The notes under the pieces: model-generated
Database searches by the model: none
Seen by the model: only the letters and a program-made list of their open reading frames with translations
What the model was told of the DNA's origin: nothing
Source of the DNA: Kiritimatiellia bacterium
Lineage (GTDB): Bacteria; Verrucomicrobiota; Kiritimatiellia; CAIVKH01
NCBI GenBank assembly: GCA_025054615.1
Contig: JANWZO010000005.1
Span: 1-64,000, forward strand
Length of the DNA stretch: 64,000 nt
Reading direction: 5' to 3'
Shown: one piece after another, positions 27,921 through 35,875 of the stretch
Layout: every line of letters begins with the position of its first letter
How positions within the stretch are numbered: the first letter of the stretch is position 1
Program-made: the position numbers and the translations under genes

Positions 27921-27938
27921 AAGCAGGAATAATGCCAA
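27921..27938 (-). promoter_or_regulatory. sigma54-type promoter upstream of the kinase-regulator operon
   Basis: On the minus strand, TTGGCATTATTCCTGCTT has the GG-N10-GC spacing of RpoN promoters: -24 element TTGGCA and -12 element CTGCTT. The start site would lie near 27909, about 50 bases before the kinase ATG at 27857. Confidence 0.6.
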
Positions 27939-27958
27939 TTCTTTGGCGCCAAAAGGGT

Positions 27959-29341
27959 TCAGCGGAGCAGTCGCTCATAGCAGGTCGCGAGCCGCCGTTT
28001 CTCGCGGCGCGCAAACCGCATGCCGACCTCGATGCGAGCTGTCATAAGGCCGAAATTGAGGCCCGCCGGTGCGCCCTCGTGCGTTTTCTTGCGGATTGCC
28101 TCAACGGGATCGACGGCGGCCAGCTCGTGCAGATGCTCTTTGACGTGGTGATACGCGTCACGGAAGGGCATTCCGGACGCCACCAGCTCCAAGGCTCGAT
28201 CCGTGGCAAAAACCTCAGGGGTAAATCCTCGTAATAACGCCTCGCGATTCGCTCGCAGACCTTCGACCAATCCGCGCAGGATACGCAGACAGTCGAGTGT
28301 CTCGGACAACCCTACCAAGAAGGGCTCTTTTGTCTCCTGCAGGTCCCGATTGTAGCCAGAGGGCAATCCGCGCAGGAGATCAAAAACGCTAGATGCATGG
28401 GCGCGAACGCGTGCTGCCTTGGCGCGGATCAGTTCGAGGACATCCGGATTCCGCTTTTGCGGCATGATGCTGCTGCCAGTTGTATAACCCTCGGGGAGAG
28501 AGAAATACGAAAACTCGGGCATCGTAAACAGAATCAAGTCCGAGGCGAGGCGGGAAAGCACAAGCATGATCTGGCTGGCGCCATCGAGCAGCAGCGATTC
28601 AATCCGCCCTCGCGACTGATTGGCATAGAGGACGTTGTGCGCCGGGGCTTCGAATCCGAGCAGGCGCGCGACCAGCGACCGATCGAGCTGCAACGGGACG
28701 CCGTATCCGGCTGCAGAACCCAAAGGCGATCGGTTGTTCAAGCGATACAGCGCGAGTAGCAGCTCCAGGCAATCGGAGAGCTCTTCCGACCAGGCCGTGG
28801 CCCAGACCGCAACTGACGACGGCATGCCCGGCTGCATGTGCGTACGGCCTACCATCGGCCAATCGACATGGCGCCGGCCGAAGCGAAGCAGAGCCCGGGC
28901 CAGTTCGCCGCAGGATTCAAGCAAGAGCAGGAGCTGGTCTCGCCCATAAATTCGCAGGTCAAGCGCCACTTGGTCATTGCGGCTTCGCGCCGTGTGGACC
29001 CGTTTGCCCAGATCGCCCAGTCTGCGGGTCAATTCACGTTCCACGGCGAGGTGAACGTCTTGGTCTTCCAGCGTGATCTGGAACGCGCCGTCTCGCGCCG
29101 CTTTGATGATTCGGGCCAGTTCGCGCCGCACCTGGGCCGCCTGCTCCGCCGTCAGGATGGGCGGCCGGACCGGCAGGCGGCTCAACATCGTCACATGGGC
29201 AGCGGTTCCGAGACAGTCCGCCTCCACAAGGCTTCGATCCAATTCAACATCCTTTCCCGCGGTAAACGCGAGGACTTCGGAGTTGATCGCTCCCACGGTC
29301 GTGGACTTCAAGGGCGGCTTATCGGCGCGCGAGGATTTCAT
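27959..29341 (-). CDS. argH: argininosuccinate lyase
   Basis: Splits argininosuccinate into arginine and fumarate. The 460 residues match the family throughout: TARSRNDQ at ~117, GRTHMQPG with the active-site histidine, and the signature GSSIMPQKRNPD whose serine is the catalytic base. Partner of ArgG at 9803. Transcribed on its own, 61 bases downstream of the HAD gene. Confidence 0.96.
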   Translation of the reverse strand: MKSSRADKPPLKSTTVGAINSEVLAFTAGKDVELDRSLVEADCLGTAAHVTMLSRLPVRPPILTAEQAAQVRRELARIIKAARDGAFQITLEDQDVHLAVERELTRRLGDLGKRVHTARSRNDQVALDLRIYGRDQLLLLLESCGELARALLRFGRRHVDWPMVGRTHMQPGMPSSVAVWATAWSEELSDCLELLLALYRLNNRSPLGSAAGYGVPLQLDRSLVARLLGFEAPAHNVLYANQSRGRIESLLLDGASQIMLVLSRLASDLILFTMPEFSYFSLPEGYTTGSSIMPQKRNPDVLELIRAKAARVRAHASSVFDLLRGLPSGYNRDLQETKEPFLVGLSETLDCLRILRGLVEGLRANREALLRGFTPEVFATDRALELVASGMPFRDAYHHVKEHLHELAAVDPVEAIRKKTHEGAPAGLNFGLMTARIEVGMRFARREKRRLATCYERLLR

Positions 29342-29402
29342 GCGGCAAGTCTAGCGGGAGCGGGCAGCGCTGAAAAGGATGCTGCGGCTGTGGGGATCGC
29401 TA

Positions 29403-30074
29403 TCAATCATTCTGCAGGCGCTCGATCAGCGGAAGCACTTCATCCGGTCGCTCCACAACGGCCTGGGCTCCGGACGCCCAGAGCTCGTCCGCCGTCCGAA
29501 ATCCCCACGCGGCGCCAGCGGCGAACATGCCCGCCGCTCGTGCGGTTTGCATGTCCGTGGACGTGTCGCCGAGATAAAAGACTTCCTCGGGAGGGACACT
29601 CATCTGAGCGGCGGCTTGCAGCGCCCCTGCAGGATGGGGCTTCCTCGCGATGTCCTCGCGCTGTCCCAACACGCAGGCAAATGGCCAACGCGACAGATAT
29701 CCCTCAACGCACTTCAGCGTCATCGCATGCGGTTTATTGGACAAAATGCCCAGGCGGAACCCGCGAGCGACCAGCGCATCCAACAGATCGGATACGCCGT
29801 CGTACAGGCGTGTGTGGACGTTCCAGTTTTTCTCGTAGATCGCGCGATATTCGTTCAACGCGGCGTGAATTGTATTTGGGTCACGCTGATGTTCGGGGAG
29901 AGCCCGCGTGATGAGCATCGCCGCCCCGTCCCCCACGAGGTAGCGGTAGGCTTCGATCGGATGGACGGGCAGTCCTCGCGCCTCCAACATCCGATTCACG
30001 GATTCGCCGAGGTCCCGAAGCGTGTCGAGCAAGGTGCCGTCCAAATCGAACAAAACGGCCCGGAACCGTCTCAT
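29403..30074 (-). CDS. gph: HAD-family phosphatase, probable phosphoglycolate phosphatase
   Basis: A 223-residue HAD hydrolase with all four motifs: DLDGTLLDT (nucleophile and acid aspartates), LSNKP, the lysine of RKPHPAG, and YLGDTSTDM. The helical cap and overall length match Gph, which removes phosphate from 2-phosphoglycolate made during DNA repair or photorespiration. The start overlaps the methyltransferase stop by four bases (ATGA). Substrate is inferred from family resemblance. Confidence 0.85.
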   Translation of the reverse strand: MRRFRAVLFDLDGTLLDTLRDLGESVNRMLEARGLPVHPIEAYRYLVGDGAAMLITRALPEHQRDPNTIHAALNEYRAIYEKNWNVHTRLYDGVSDLLDALVARGFRLGILSNKPHAMTLKCVEGYLSRWPFACVLGQREDIARKPHPAGALQAAAQMSVPPEEVFYLGDTSTDMQTARAAGMFAAGAAWGFRTADELWASGAQAVVERPDEVLPLIERLQND

Positions 30075-30736
30075 CGAATCCCCCAGACAAGGACATGGCG
30101 GTCGCTCGGAGTTTCAACGTGAAGGCGGGCCAATCCGGCCGCGCGCAGATGTTCGCGGATTTCATTCGGCGTGAAAGCCGCGCAGAGCGAGTGGAAGAAG
30201 TCCTCTTTGAGCACGGCCGGCTCGCCTTGTGTGTAGAGGTCGGTCAGCCGTCGTGCCTCTTCTCCCGAATCAGGACGCCGCAGGTCGGCGATGAACACCA
30301 CCGTACCGGGTTGCGCCCAGCGAGCGATGTAACCCCACAGCATTAGGGGGTCATGAAGGTGATGCAACAGGCTGTTGCTCAGAATGACCCGGTAGGGCGG
30401 GTAAGGCGGCCGCCAATCCGGCAGGCGGCCGAGGTGAAGCCGGACGCGTTCTCCGACCTTCGGGAACCGCTCGCGGCAGATTGATGACGCCGCAATCATT
30501 GCAGGCGAGCCGTCAACGCCGTCGATGGTCCAGCCGGGATACGCGTCGGCAAATCGAAGCGCTACATCGCCGGGTCCGCACCCAAGGTCGAGCACGCGCG
30601 CGAACTCTGGCGCATCCGGAAATCGCTCGCGGAAGAGTTCGACCAGTCGGCTGTGCGGCGCCTCGAAATAGGCTCGGGCATAGGCCTCAGCCTGGTCATG
30701 GCGCTCCATCAGTTCCGGTTCGAGGATTCGCTGCAT
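30071..30736 (-). CDS. SAM-dependent methyltransferase
   Basis: A 221-residue class I methyltransferase. The SAM-binding motif VLDLGCGPGDVAL spans about residues 48-60, the acidic end of strand 2 is IDGVDGS, and post-motif LSNSLLHHLHDP marks the active-site side. Similar to small-molecule methyltransferases; no substrate can be assigned. It overlaps the HAD gene by four bases, and the divergent EboD gene starts 57 bases away. Confidence 0.85.
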   Translation of the reverse strand: MQRILEPELMERHDQAEAYARAYFEAPHSRLVELFRERFPDAPEFARVLDLGCGPGDVALRFADAYPGWTIDGVDGSPAMIAASSICRERFPKVGERVRLHLGRLPDWRPPYPPYRVILSNSLLHHLHDPLMLWGYIARWAQPGTVVFIADLRRPDSGEEARRLTDLYTQGEPAVLKEDFFHSLCAAFTPNEIREHLRAAGLARLHVETPSDRHVLVWGIR

Positions 30737-30793
30737 GTGTCGCTCGCTGGCATGAATGGCGTTGCCATGTTATCGTTCGCAGCATTCATCGCA

Positions 30794-31957
30794 ATGACGG
30801 ACACGATCCTCCAGCGAATCAGCGTGCCGTTCGAATATCCGGTTGTCTTCACTCGATCGGTTTTTTCGCCGTCGAATCCGGTGCTGCAGAAGACGGTTTG
30901 CCAAAAGGAGCCCTCGCGTCGACACCGGATACTGGCCGTGGTGGATGCCGGCGTTGCGAGGGCGAGGCCAGGCCTCATAGAGGAAATTCAGGGCTATGCG
31001 AGCGCATATTCGGAGCGACTTGAGCTGGTCCATCCGCCTCGCGTCGTGACGGGCGGAGAGGCGGCGAAGAACGATGTCATGGGGTTGGCGGCGCTAATCA
31101 ACGCGATGGTCGAGCGACGGCTCTGCCGCCAGTCCTTCGTCGTGGTGGTCGGAGGCGGGGCGGTCCTGGATGCTGTCGGTTTCGCCGCCGCGCTCGTGCA
31201 CCGGGGGCTTCGATTGATTCGCATCCCTACGACCGTCCTTGCCCAGTGCGACAGTGGCGTTGGGGTCAAGAACGCCATCAATCTGAATGGCGTCAAAAAC
31301 CTGGTGGGCACCTTCGCGCCGCCGTTTGCGGTGGTCAATGATTTCGATTTTTTGCGCACGCTGCCTGAGGGCGCCTGGACCGATGGCATCGCAGAGGCCT
31401 TCAAGGTCGCGATCATCAAGGACCGCGTATTTTTTGACTGGTTGACATCCCACGCCTCGGACCTGCGCGCTCGCGACGAGCAAGCAATGGAGTATCTGAT
31501 TCGACGCTGCGCGGAGCTGCACTTGGAGCACATCCGCTCACACGGAGACCCCTTTGAATTTGGGTCCGCAAAGCCGCTGGATTTCGGTCACTGGTCGGCG
31601 CACCGCCTTGAGGCCATGTCGAATTATCGCATCAGCCACGGGCGGGCGGTGGCGATCGGACTCGCGCTGGACGCCGCGTATGCCGTCGCCAAAGGCTGGT
31701 TGTCACCCGCCGATTTTGACCGGCTTTACCTCGGCCTCGCGCAGGCCGGCTTTGAGCTCTGGCACGAGCTGCTGGAGAAAAAGAGGGACGGTGAACTCGA
31801 CCTAATGCGGGGCTTGCAGGAGTTCCAGGAACATCTGGGCGGAGACCTGTCGTTGACCATGCCGGACGGCATCGGCGCCGCGCGCGAGGTCTTCGAAATG
31901 GATCCCGCCCTCATTGCCGCCTCCATCGCCGAGCTCAAACGGCGCGCGGGCCGATGA
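30794..31957 (+). CDS. eboD: EboD-type 3-dehydroquinate synthase homologue
   Basis: A 387-residue sugar-phosphate cyclase-family protein. The start QRISVPFEYPVVFTR is typical of EboD. The NAD loop is in VVGGGAVLDAVGF, and IPTTVLAQCDSGVGVKNAINLNGVKN is the substrate loop. The three metal ligands are kept: Glu in DGIAEAFKV, and His in FGHWSAHRLE and ISHGRAVA. Ebo pathways were described for metabolite traffic, for example the scytonemin precursor in cyanobacteria; the natural substrate is unknown. The ATG at 30794 is chosen from homology, since the frame is open to 30653. It overlaps eboE by four bases. Confidence 0.88.
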   Translation: MTDTILQRISVPFEYPVVFTRSVFSPSNPVLQKTVCQKEPSRRHRILAVVDAGVARARPGLIEEIQGYASAYSERLELVHPPRVVTGGEAAKNDVMGLAALINAMVERRLCRQSFVVVVGGGAVLDAVGFAAALVHRGLRLIRIPTTVLAQCDSGVGVKNAINLNGVKNLVGTFAPPFAVVNDFDFLRTLPEGAWTDGIAEAFKVAIIKDRVFFDWLTSHASDLRARDEQAMEYLIRRCAELHLEHIRSHGDPFEFGSAKPLDFGHWSAHRLEAMSNYRISHGRAVAIGLALDAAYAVAKGWLSPADFDRLYLGLAQAGFELWHELLEKKRDGELDLMRGLQEFQEHLGGDLSLTMPDGIGAAREVFEMDPALIAASIAELKRRAGR

Positions 31958-33120
31958 ATCGGTACGCGATGCGGCTGACCTACTGCCTGAATGTGCACCC
32001 CGGCGAAACGTGGGCCGACCAGTTTGCCGCCGTAGAACGATATGCGCTTCGCGTGCGTGACCGCGTTGCGCCTTGCAGTCCATTCGGACTCGGAATGCGC
32101 CTCAGTGCTCGGTCTGCCGTCGAGCTTGCCGAGCCACAGCTCCTCGAGGCGTTCCGTCGCTTTTTGCGCGAGAATGAGCTCGTGGTCGAAACGATCAACG
32201 CATTTCCGTATGGCGCATTTCATGGCGTTCGCGTCAAAGAGCAGGTGTATCGGCCGGATTGGCGGACGGAGGAGCGCGCGGAATTTACCCGAAACGCTGC
32301 GCGAATACTCGCTTCGCTTTTGCCGCCAGGCGCGCGCGGAAGCATTAGCACCGTGCCCGTCGGTTACGCGCCCGACTTCGCGGGCGAGGAGGACCGCCGG
32401 CTGGCGGCCCGCCGGCTTGTTGAACTGGCGCGATTCCTGGCTGACCTCGAGGATCGCAGCAGTGTCCGCGTGGGATTGGCGCTGGAGCCCGAACCTGGCT
32501 GTGTGCTGGAGACGTGCGAAGAGGCTATCGAGTTTCACCAGTTCTGCCGCGAGTGTGCTGGCGCGAATGCGGATCTGGTGTCGCGATATCTAGGGGTCTG
32601 CCTCGACACCTGCCACGCGGCGCTTGCGTTTGAATCGCCAGCCGATGCCTGGCTCCACTATGTACGGGCTGGCGTGCCGGTCATGAAGGTGCAGGTTAGT
32701 GCGGCCCTCGAAGTGGCAGGACCGCCGCCGACGGAGCTGGCGCGGTTCATCGAGCCCGTCTATTTACACCAGGTCCGAATGCTCCTTCGCGACGGGCGCC
32801 GAGCAGGCTGGCCGGATTTGCCCGAGGCCCTCGGATCGTGGCCTGAAGACGCCGAAATCGCGCGGATCCATTTCCACGTGCCTCTTCACTGGGGTGGCAG
32901 TGGAGCGCTGCGCACCACTCGCGGCACAATGGACGCCCGCTTTTGGAATCGGATCCGAAACTCGCCGGAAATTCAGGTTGAGGTCGAGACCTACACCTTT
33001 GAGGTCCTGCCCCCGGAGTTGCGTGAGGGGGGTGTGGTCGATAGCATCGCGCGCGAGCTGGCTTGGGCGCAGCGGTATCTGTCCGAGCGCACGGCGGACC
33101 ATGAGAATATCTCAATTTAA
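31954..33120 (+). CDS. eboE: EboE-type metabolite traffic protein (TIM barrel)
   Basis: A 388-residue sugar-phosphate isomerase/xylose-isomerase-like barrel. Recognisable EboE features are the opening LTYCLNVHPGETWADQF, ETINAFPYGAFHG, the metal-ligand-rich CLDTCHAALAFE and HFHVPLHWGG. It is translation-coupled to eboD. The UraD-like gene begins inside its last 20 bases. No signal peptide, so it should be cytoplasmic. The exact reaction is not established for the family. Confidence 0.88.
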   Translation: MNRYAMRLTYCLNVHPGETWADQFAAVERYALRVRDRVAPCSPFGLGMRLSARSAVELAEPQLLEAFRRFLRENELVVETINAFPYGAFHGVRVKEQVYRPDWRTEERAEFTRNAARILASLLPPGARGSISTVPVGYAPDFAGEEDRRLAARRLVELARFLADLEDRSSVRVGLALEPEPGCVLETCEEAIEFHQFCRECAGANADLVSRYLGVCLDTCHAALAFESPADAWLHYVRAGVPVMKVQVSAALEVAGPPPTELARFIEPVYLHQVRMLLRDGRRAGWPDLPEALGSWPEDAEIARIHFHVPLHWGGSGALRTTRGTMDARFWNRIRNSPEIQVEVETYTFEVLPPELREGGVVDSIARELAWAQRYLSERTADHENISI

Positions 33121-33646
33121 TGCCCTTTCGACGGACGAAGCCGTCCGCGATTTGCTTAAATGTTGTGGTTCCCGAAGGTGGGCCATGCTGATGGCCGCGC
33201 GGCGACCGTATCCCTCGCTGGCTTCCGTTCTGGAGTCGGCTGCTGAAATTTTCGCGAGGTTGGATCCCGCGGATCGGCTCGAGGCGTTTCAAAGCCAGCC
33301 GGGGATCGTTCAACTCGCTGAGCTGCACCGTGAGGAGGACCTCTCAACCTTCGAGCCGACCGCGGGTCGGACATTGAGTCGAAGGGCGAAGGGGCGGTCG
33401 GGCGCGCTGGACGAGCTGGCCCGGGCTGATGAGCAGGCTCGACGTCGATTTGGCTTTCCCCTCGTGATATGCCCTGTGGGACGTAGCGTGGAGACATTGC
33501 TGGAGATCGCTCGCGCCCGTGTGAGAAACCGAAAGGAGGAAGAGATCCGAGCCGCCTCAGAAGAGCTGCTGTCCTGGATGAAGATCCGCCTCGGCGCCCT
33601 GTTTCGCGAAGAGACCCTCGCAAATCCTTCCTCGAACAACGATTAG
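33101..33646 (+). CDS. UraD-fold (OHCU decarboxylase-like) protein lacking active-site residues
   Basis: 181 residues. The N-terminal half reads like OHCU decarboxylase (UraD/HpxQ): SQFNALSTDEAVRDLL, a Cys pair, W, then AARRPYPSL. The late region FGFPLVICPVGRS and the RVRN motif also match. At the catalytic position the family has HPxIG; here it is QPGI (66-69), so the general histidine is glutamine. The S-x-x-E-Q motif is replaced by SRRAKG, removing the glutamate. The protein probably does not decarboxylate OHCU. The start ATG 33101 overlaps eboE by 20 bases, suggesting coupling. Confidence 0.8.
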   Translation: MRISQFNALSTDEAVRDLLKCCGSRRWAMLMAARRPYPSLASVLESAAEIFARLDPADRLEAFQSQPGIVQLAELHREEDLSTFEPTAGRTLSRRAKGRSGALDELARADEQARRRFGFPLVICPVGRSVETLLEIARARVRNRKEEEIRAASEELLSWMKIRLGALFREETLANPSSNND

Positions 33647-33657
33647 GATTCGTCGCC

Positions 33658-34002
33658 ATGGCTTGTCCCATCACCGTGCGCCTGATTGATTCAACAGATG
33701 GCCGACCGGCTGCTGGAATCCACGTTGTCCTCCAGTTTTGGGAAGCGAATCGCGATTGGCGCACCGTCACCGAAACGCTAACCGGTGCGGATGGCGGCTC
33801 CGGCGCGTGGTTGCCCGATGACGCCGCGTTACCTGCAGGGACCTACCGCTTGATGGTCGATACAAGGGCCTATTTCCAGCGAAGGCGCGCGGTGGTCACG
33901 TTTCCCTTGGTTCCGGTGGTGTTCGACCATCGACTTCGGGATCCGCAGACACGGCTGTGCATCTTGCTTTCGCCGCACGGCTACACGGCGTATCGCGAAT
34001 AA
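33658..34002 (+). CDS. HIU hydrolase/transthyretin-fold protein lacking active-site residues
   Basis: A 114-residue transthyretin-like domain. Family landmarks are present: TVRLIDSTDGRPAAGI, GTYRLMVDTRAYF and a C-terminal LSPHGYTAYRE, equivalent to LSPYGYSTYRGS of 5-hydroxyisourate hydrolase. The catalytic histidine of the first strand is Arg8. The DGR arginine is glycine (ADGGSG). The HYH motif before LLLSP reads QTR. The YRGS end is cut to YRE. It sits 11 bases after the UraD-like gene. Both genes keep the folds of consecutive uric-acid enzymes, yet neither keeps the chemistry. Confidence 0.8.
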   Translation: MACPITVRLIDSTDGRPAAGIHVVLQFWEANRDWRTVTETLTGADGGSGAWLPDDAALPAGTYRLMVDTRAYFQRRRAVVTFPLVPVVFDHRLRDPQTRLCILLSPHGYTAYRE

Positions 34003-34009
34003 TCGTCTC

Positions 34010-34037
34010 TTGATTCTTCAATCAGCTACTCTATTAT
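34010..34037 (+). promoter_or_regulatory. sigma70-type promoter of the cysteine-rich/efflux unit
   Basis: TTGATT (34010-34015), a 16-base spacer, then TATTAT (34032-34037). The expected transcription start (about 34044) is at or next to the GTG at 34045, so the first message may be leaderless. Confidence 0.5.
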
Positions 34038-34044
34038 TTACGCT

Positions 34045-34392
34045 GTGCAAGGGGCGATTCAGATCATTCTTGTTGTCTTCCTCGCGCTGCCAACGTCACT
34101 GTTTGCTCGCGTCTGTTTGAGTCCCGATTGTGAGACGGCCTGCTGCGTGCAAGAGGCGTCTAGCGCGGATGCTCACAATCCTCATGCCTCTTGTTGCATC
34201 GAGGTCCCGATGACAACGGATCGGACGGCGGCGCCCGTGCGAACTCACATCGAGACGGAATGCCCTGCACTGCGGGGAAGTATCCAAGACACGCAAATCC
34301 GAGCGTTCGAGCGGCCCCTCCCGCGTCAGACCGAATTTAGATCTTCGGATTCACTCCGTCGCCTCGCGACGCTTCGAATATTCCTCATTTAG
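34045..34392 (+). CDS. small cysteine-rich exported protein
   Basis: 115 residues from GTG, with a signal peptide (QIILVVFLALPTSLFA). The mature N-terminus is cysteine-rich: CLSPDCETACC, then ASCC (Cys24, 29, 33, 34, 50, 51), followed by another in ECP. The spacing suggests metal or thiol binding. The C-terminal half has no features. No ribosome-binding site precedes the GTG. It lies 100 bases upstream of the HlyD/ABC operon, a place where accessory metal or stress proteins are common. Coding status is moderately supported. Confidence 0.5.
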   Translation: MQGAIQIILVVFLALPTSLFARVCLSPDCETACCVQEASSADAHNPHASCCIEVPMTTDRTAAPVRTHIETECPALRGSIQDTQIRAFERPLPRQTEFRSSDSLRRLATLRIFLI

Positions 34393-34492
34393 ACGTCGCC
34401 GGATCCTTCTTTCAGCCGGCTATTCGGCCGGATGTTCCGGTTTTTGATGTTCAACTGAGCCTTTTTGGCTTTTTGGCGAAAGGGGTCTCTCA

Positions 34493-35875
34493 ATGGATCA
34501 CCAGGTGGATTCAAACAAATCCTTTGATCGTTTGCAGGGGTTGCCGGCGGCGGATCGCAAGCGACGCCGAGCCGCCGGCCCGGTTTTGGTGCCTACTTTG
34601 CTGGTTATCGGTTTTTGCGCGCTCACGATTGCGGTGTTTGGCGACCGGTTACGGCCGCGGGTACCGGTCGAGACTCACCCCGCACTGTTGATGGCGAATA
34701 CGGGCGTTGAATCCTTTCCGGAAGGCGAATCAGCGGTGCGTTCCATCGCTCAGGCTTCAGGCTGGATCGAGCCGGATCCCTATCCTGTTCGCGTTCCGGC
34801 TTTGATCGATGGGTTTATCGCCAGTGTGGAGGTATTGGAGGGTCAGGCGGTCCGCGCTGGAGACCTGCTTGCTCGATTCGATGAGACCAATTTCCGGTTG
34901 GCTGTGACGCGGGCGGAGGCCGAGTGGAAGGCTGCCCGCGCGGAGGCCGAGGCTGCCGAAATCGAGCACGAGCAGATGAAAGCCGAGTGGCTGGCCGCGG
35001 AGGCGCGGCGCAAGGCCGCGCAGGATCGTGCCCGTCGTGCGCAGGCCTTGCAGGATTCCTATCTGGCCGAGGCGGAACGCGTCGCGGCGGTCCTCGAAGA
35101 AGAGGAAGCCTCCGCCGAGGTTGAGGCGGCAAGGCTCAAGCTCGAATCCCATCAGCGGCTGATCGACCGCCTGCGCGCTCTTGAAGAACGAACCCACGCG
35201 GAGCTTGAACAGGCGCGAATCGACCTGGAGCGCACGCGCATCGTCTCGCCCATCGACGGGATCGTGCTGCGGCGCCATGTCAGCCCCGGCATGAAACGGA
35301 TGGTGGCCTCTGACGAACCGGATGGGTCCACCATTATGACGCTGTACGATCCGAAACGCCTGCAGGTTCGCGCCGATGTTCCCTTGGCGGAGGCGGGAAA
35401 GCTCCAGACGGGCATGGCGGCGCGAATCACTTCGGCCGCGTTTCCCGACCGGGTTTTCACGGGTGTGGTCACACGAATCGTTGGCGAGGCCGACCTCTCC
35501 CGTAACACGCTGCAGGTGAAGGTCGCACTGTTCGATCCGGATCCACGCATGCGCCCGGAGATGCTCTGCCGAGTCGAATTCGTGGCAACGGAACGGGGTG
35601 CCCGCGCGCAGGTGCCGTCCGCTTCCCTCTGGATTCCCAAGGTGGCGCGTCAGACCGATTCGCAGGGCGGCTCCTTTGTCTGGGTGGTCGACGCCTTACG
35701 GGGTATTGCTGAGCCGAGGACCATACGTCTCTCCGGCGAGGAGAGGGACGGCTGGGTCCGAGTGATCGAAGGTCTGCGCGCAGGGGAAAAGGTGGTGATC
35801 CGAGGCGTCGAGCGGCTTCGCCCGGGGGCTCGGGTGGCGGAGAAACGAGTCGATTCCAAAGGAGGCGTCACGTGA
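34493..35875 (+). CDS. HlyD/MacA-type periplasmic efflux adaptor
   Basis: A 460-residue membrane-fusion protein. A membrane helix spans about residues 30-50. Then come the first half of a lipoyl/barrel-sandwich domain (SVEVLEGQAVRAGDLLARF), a long coiled-coil hairpin (~125-240, many Ala/Glu/Arg), the second half (IVSPIDGIVLRRHVSPGMK) and a beta-barrel domain. It links an inner-membrane transporter to an outer-membrane exit. The stop overlaps the ATPase gene start. No outer-membrane factor is present here. Confidence 0.9.
   Translation: MDHQVDSNKSFDRLQGLPAADRKRRRAAGPVLVPTLLVIGFCALTIAVFGDRLRPRVPVETHPALLMANTGVESFPEGESAVRSIAQASGWIEPDPYPVRVPALIDGFIASVEVLEGQAVRAGDLLARFDETNFRLAVTRAEAEWKAARAEAEAAEIEHEQMKAEWLAAEARRKAAQDRARRAQALQDSYLAEAERVAAVLEEEEASAEVEAARLKLESHQRLIDRLRALEERTHAELEQARIDLERTRIVSPIDGIVLRRHVSPGMKRMVASDEPDGSTIMTLYDPKRLQVRADVPLAEAGKLQTGMAARITSAAFPDRVFTGVVTRIVGEADLSRNTLQVKVALFDPDPRMRPEMLCRVEFVATERGARAQVPSASLWIPKVARQTDSQGGSFVWVVDALRGIAEPRTIRLSGEERDGWVRVIEGLRAGEKVVIRGVERLRPGARVAEKRVDSKGGVT

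Noticed and set aside
28838-29911. A 357-codon plus-strand frame spanning argH and the HAD gene
   Set aside because: Runs across two well-defined minus-strand enzymes and has no signature of its own.
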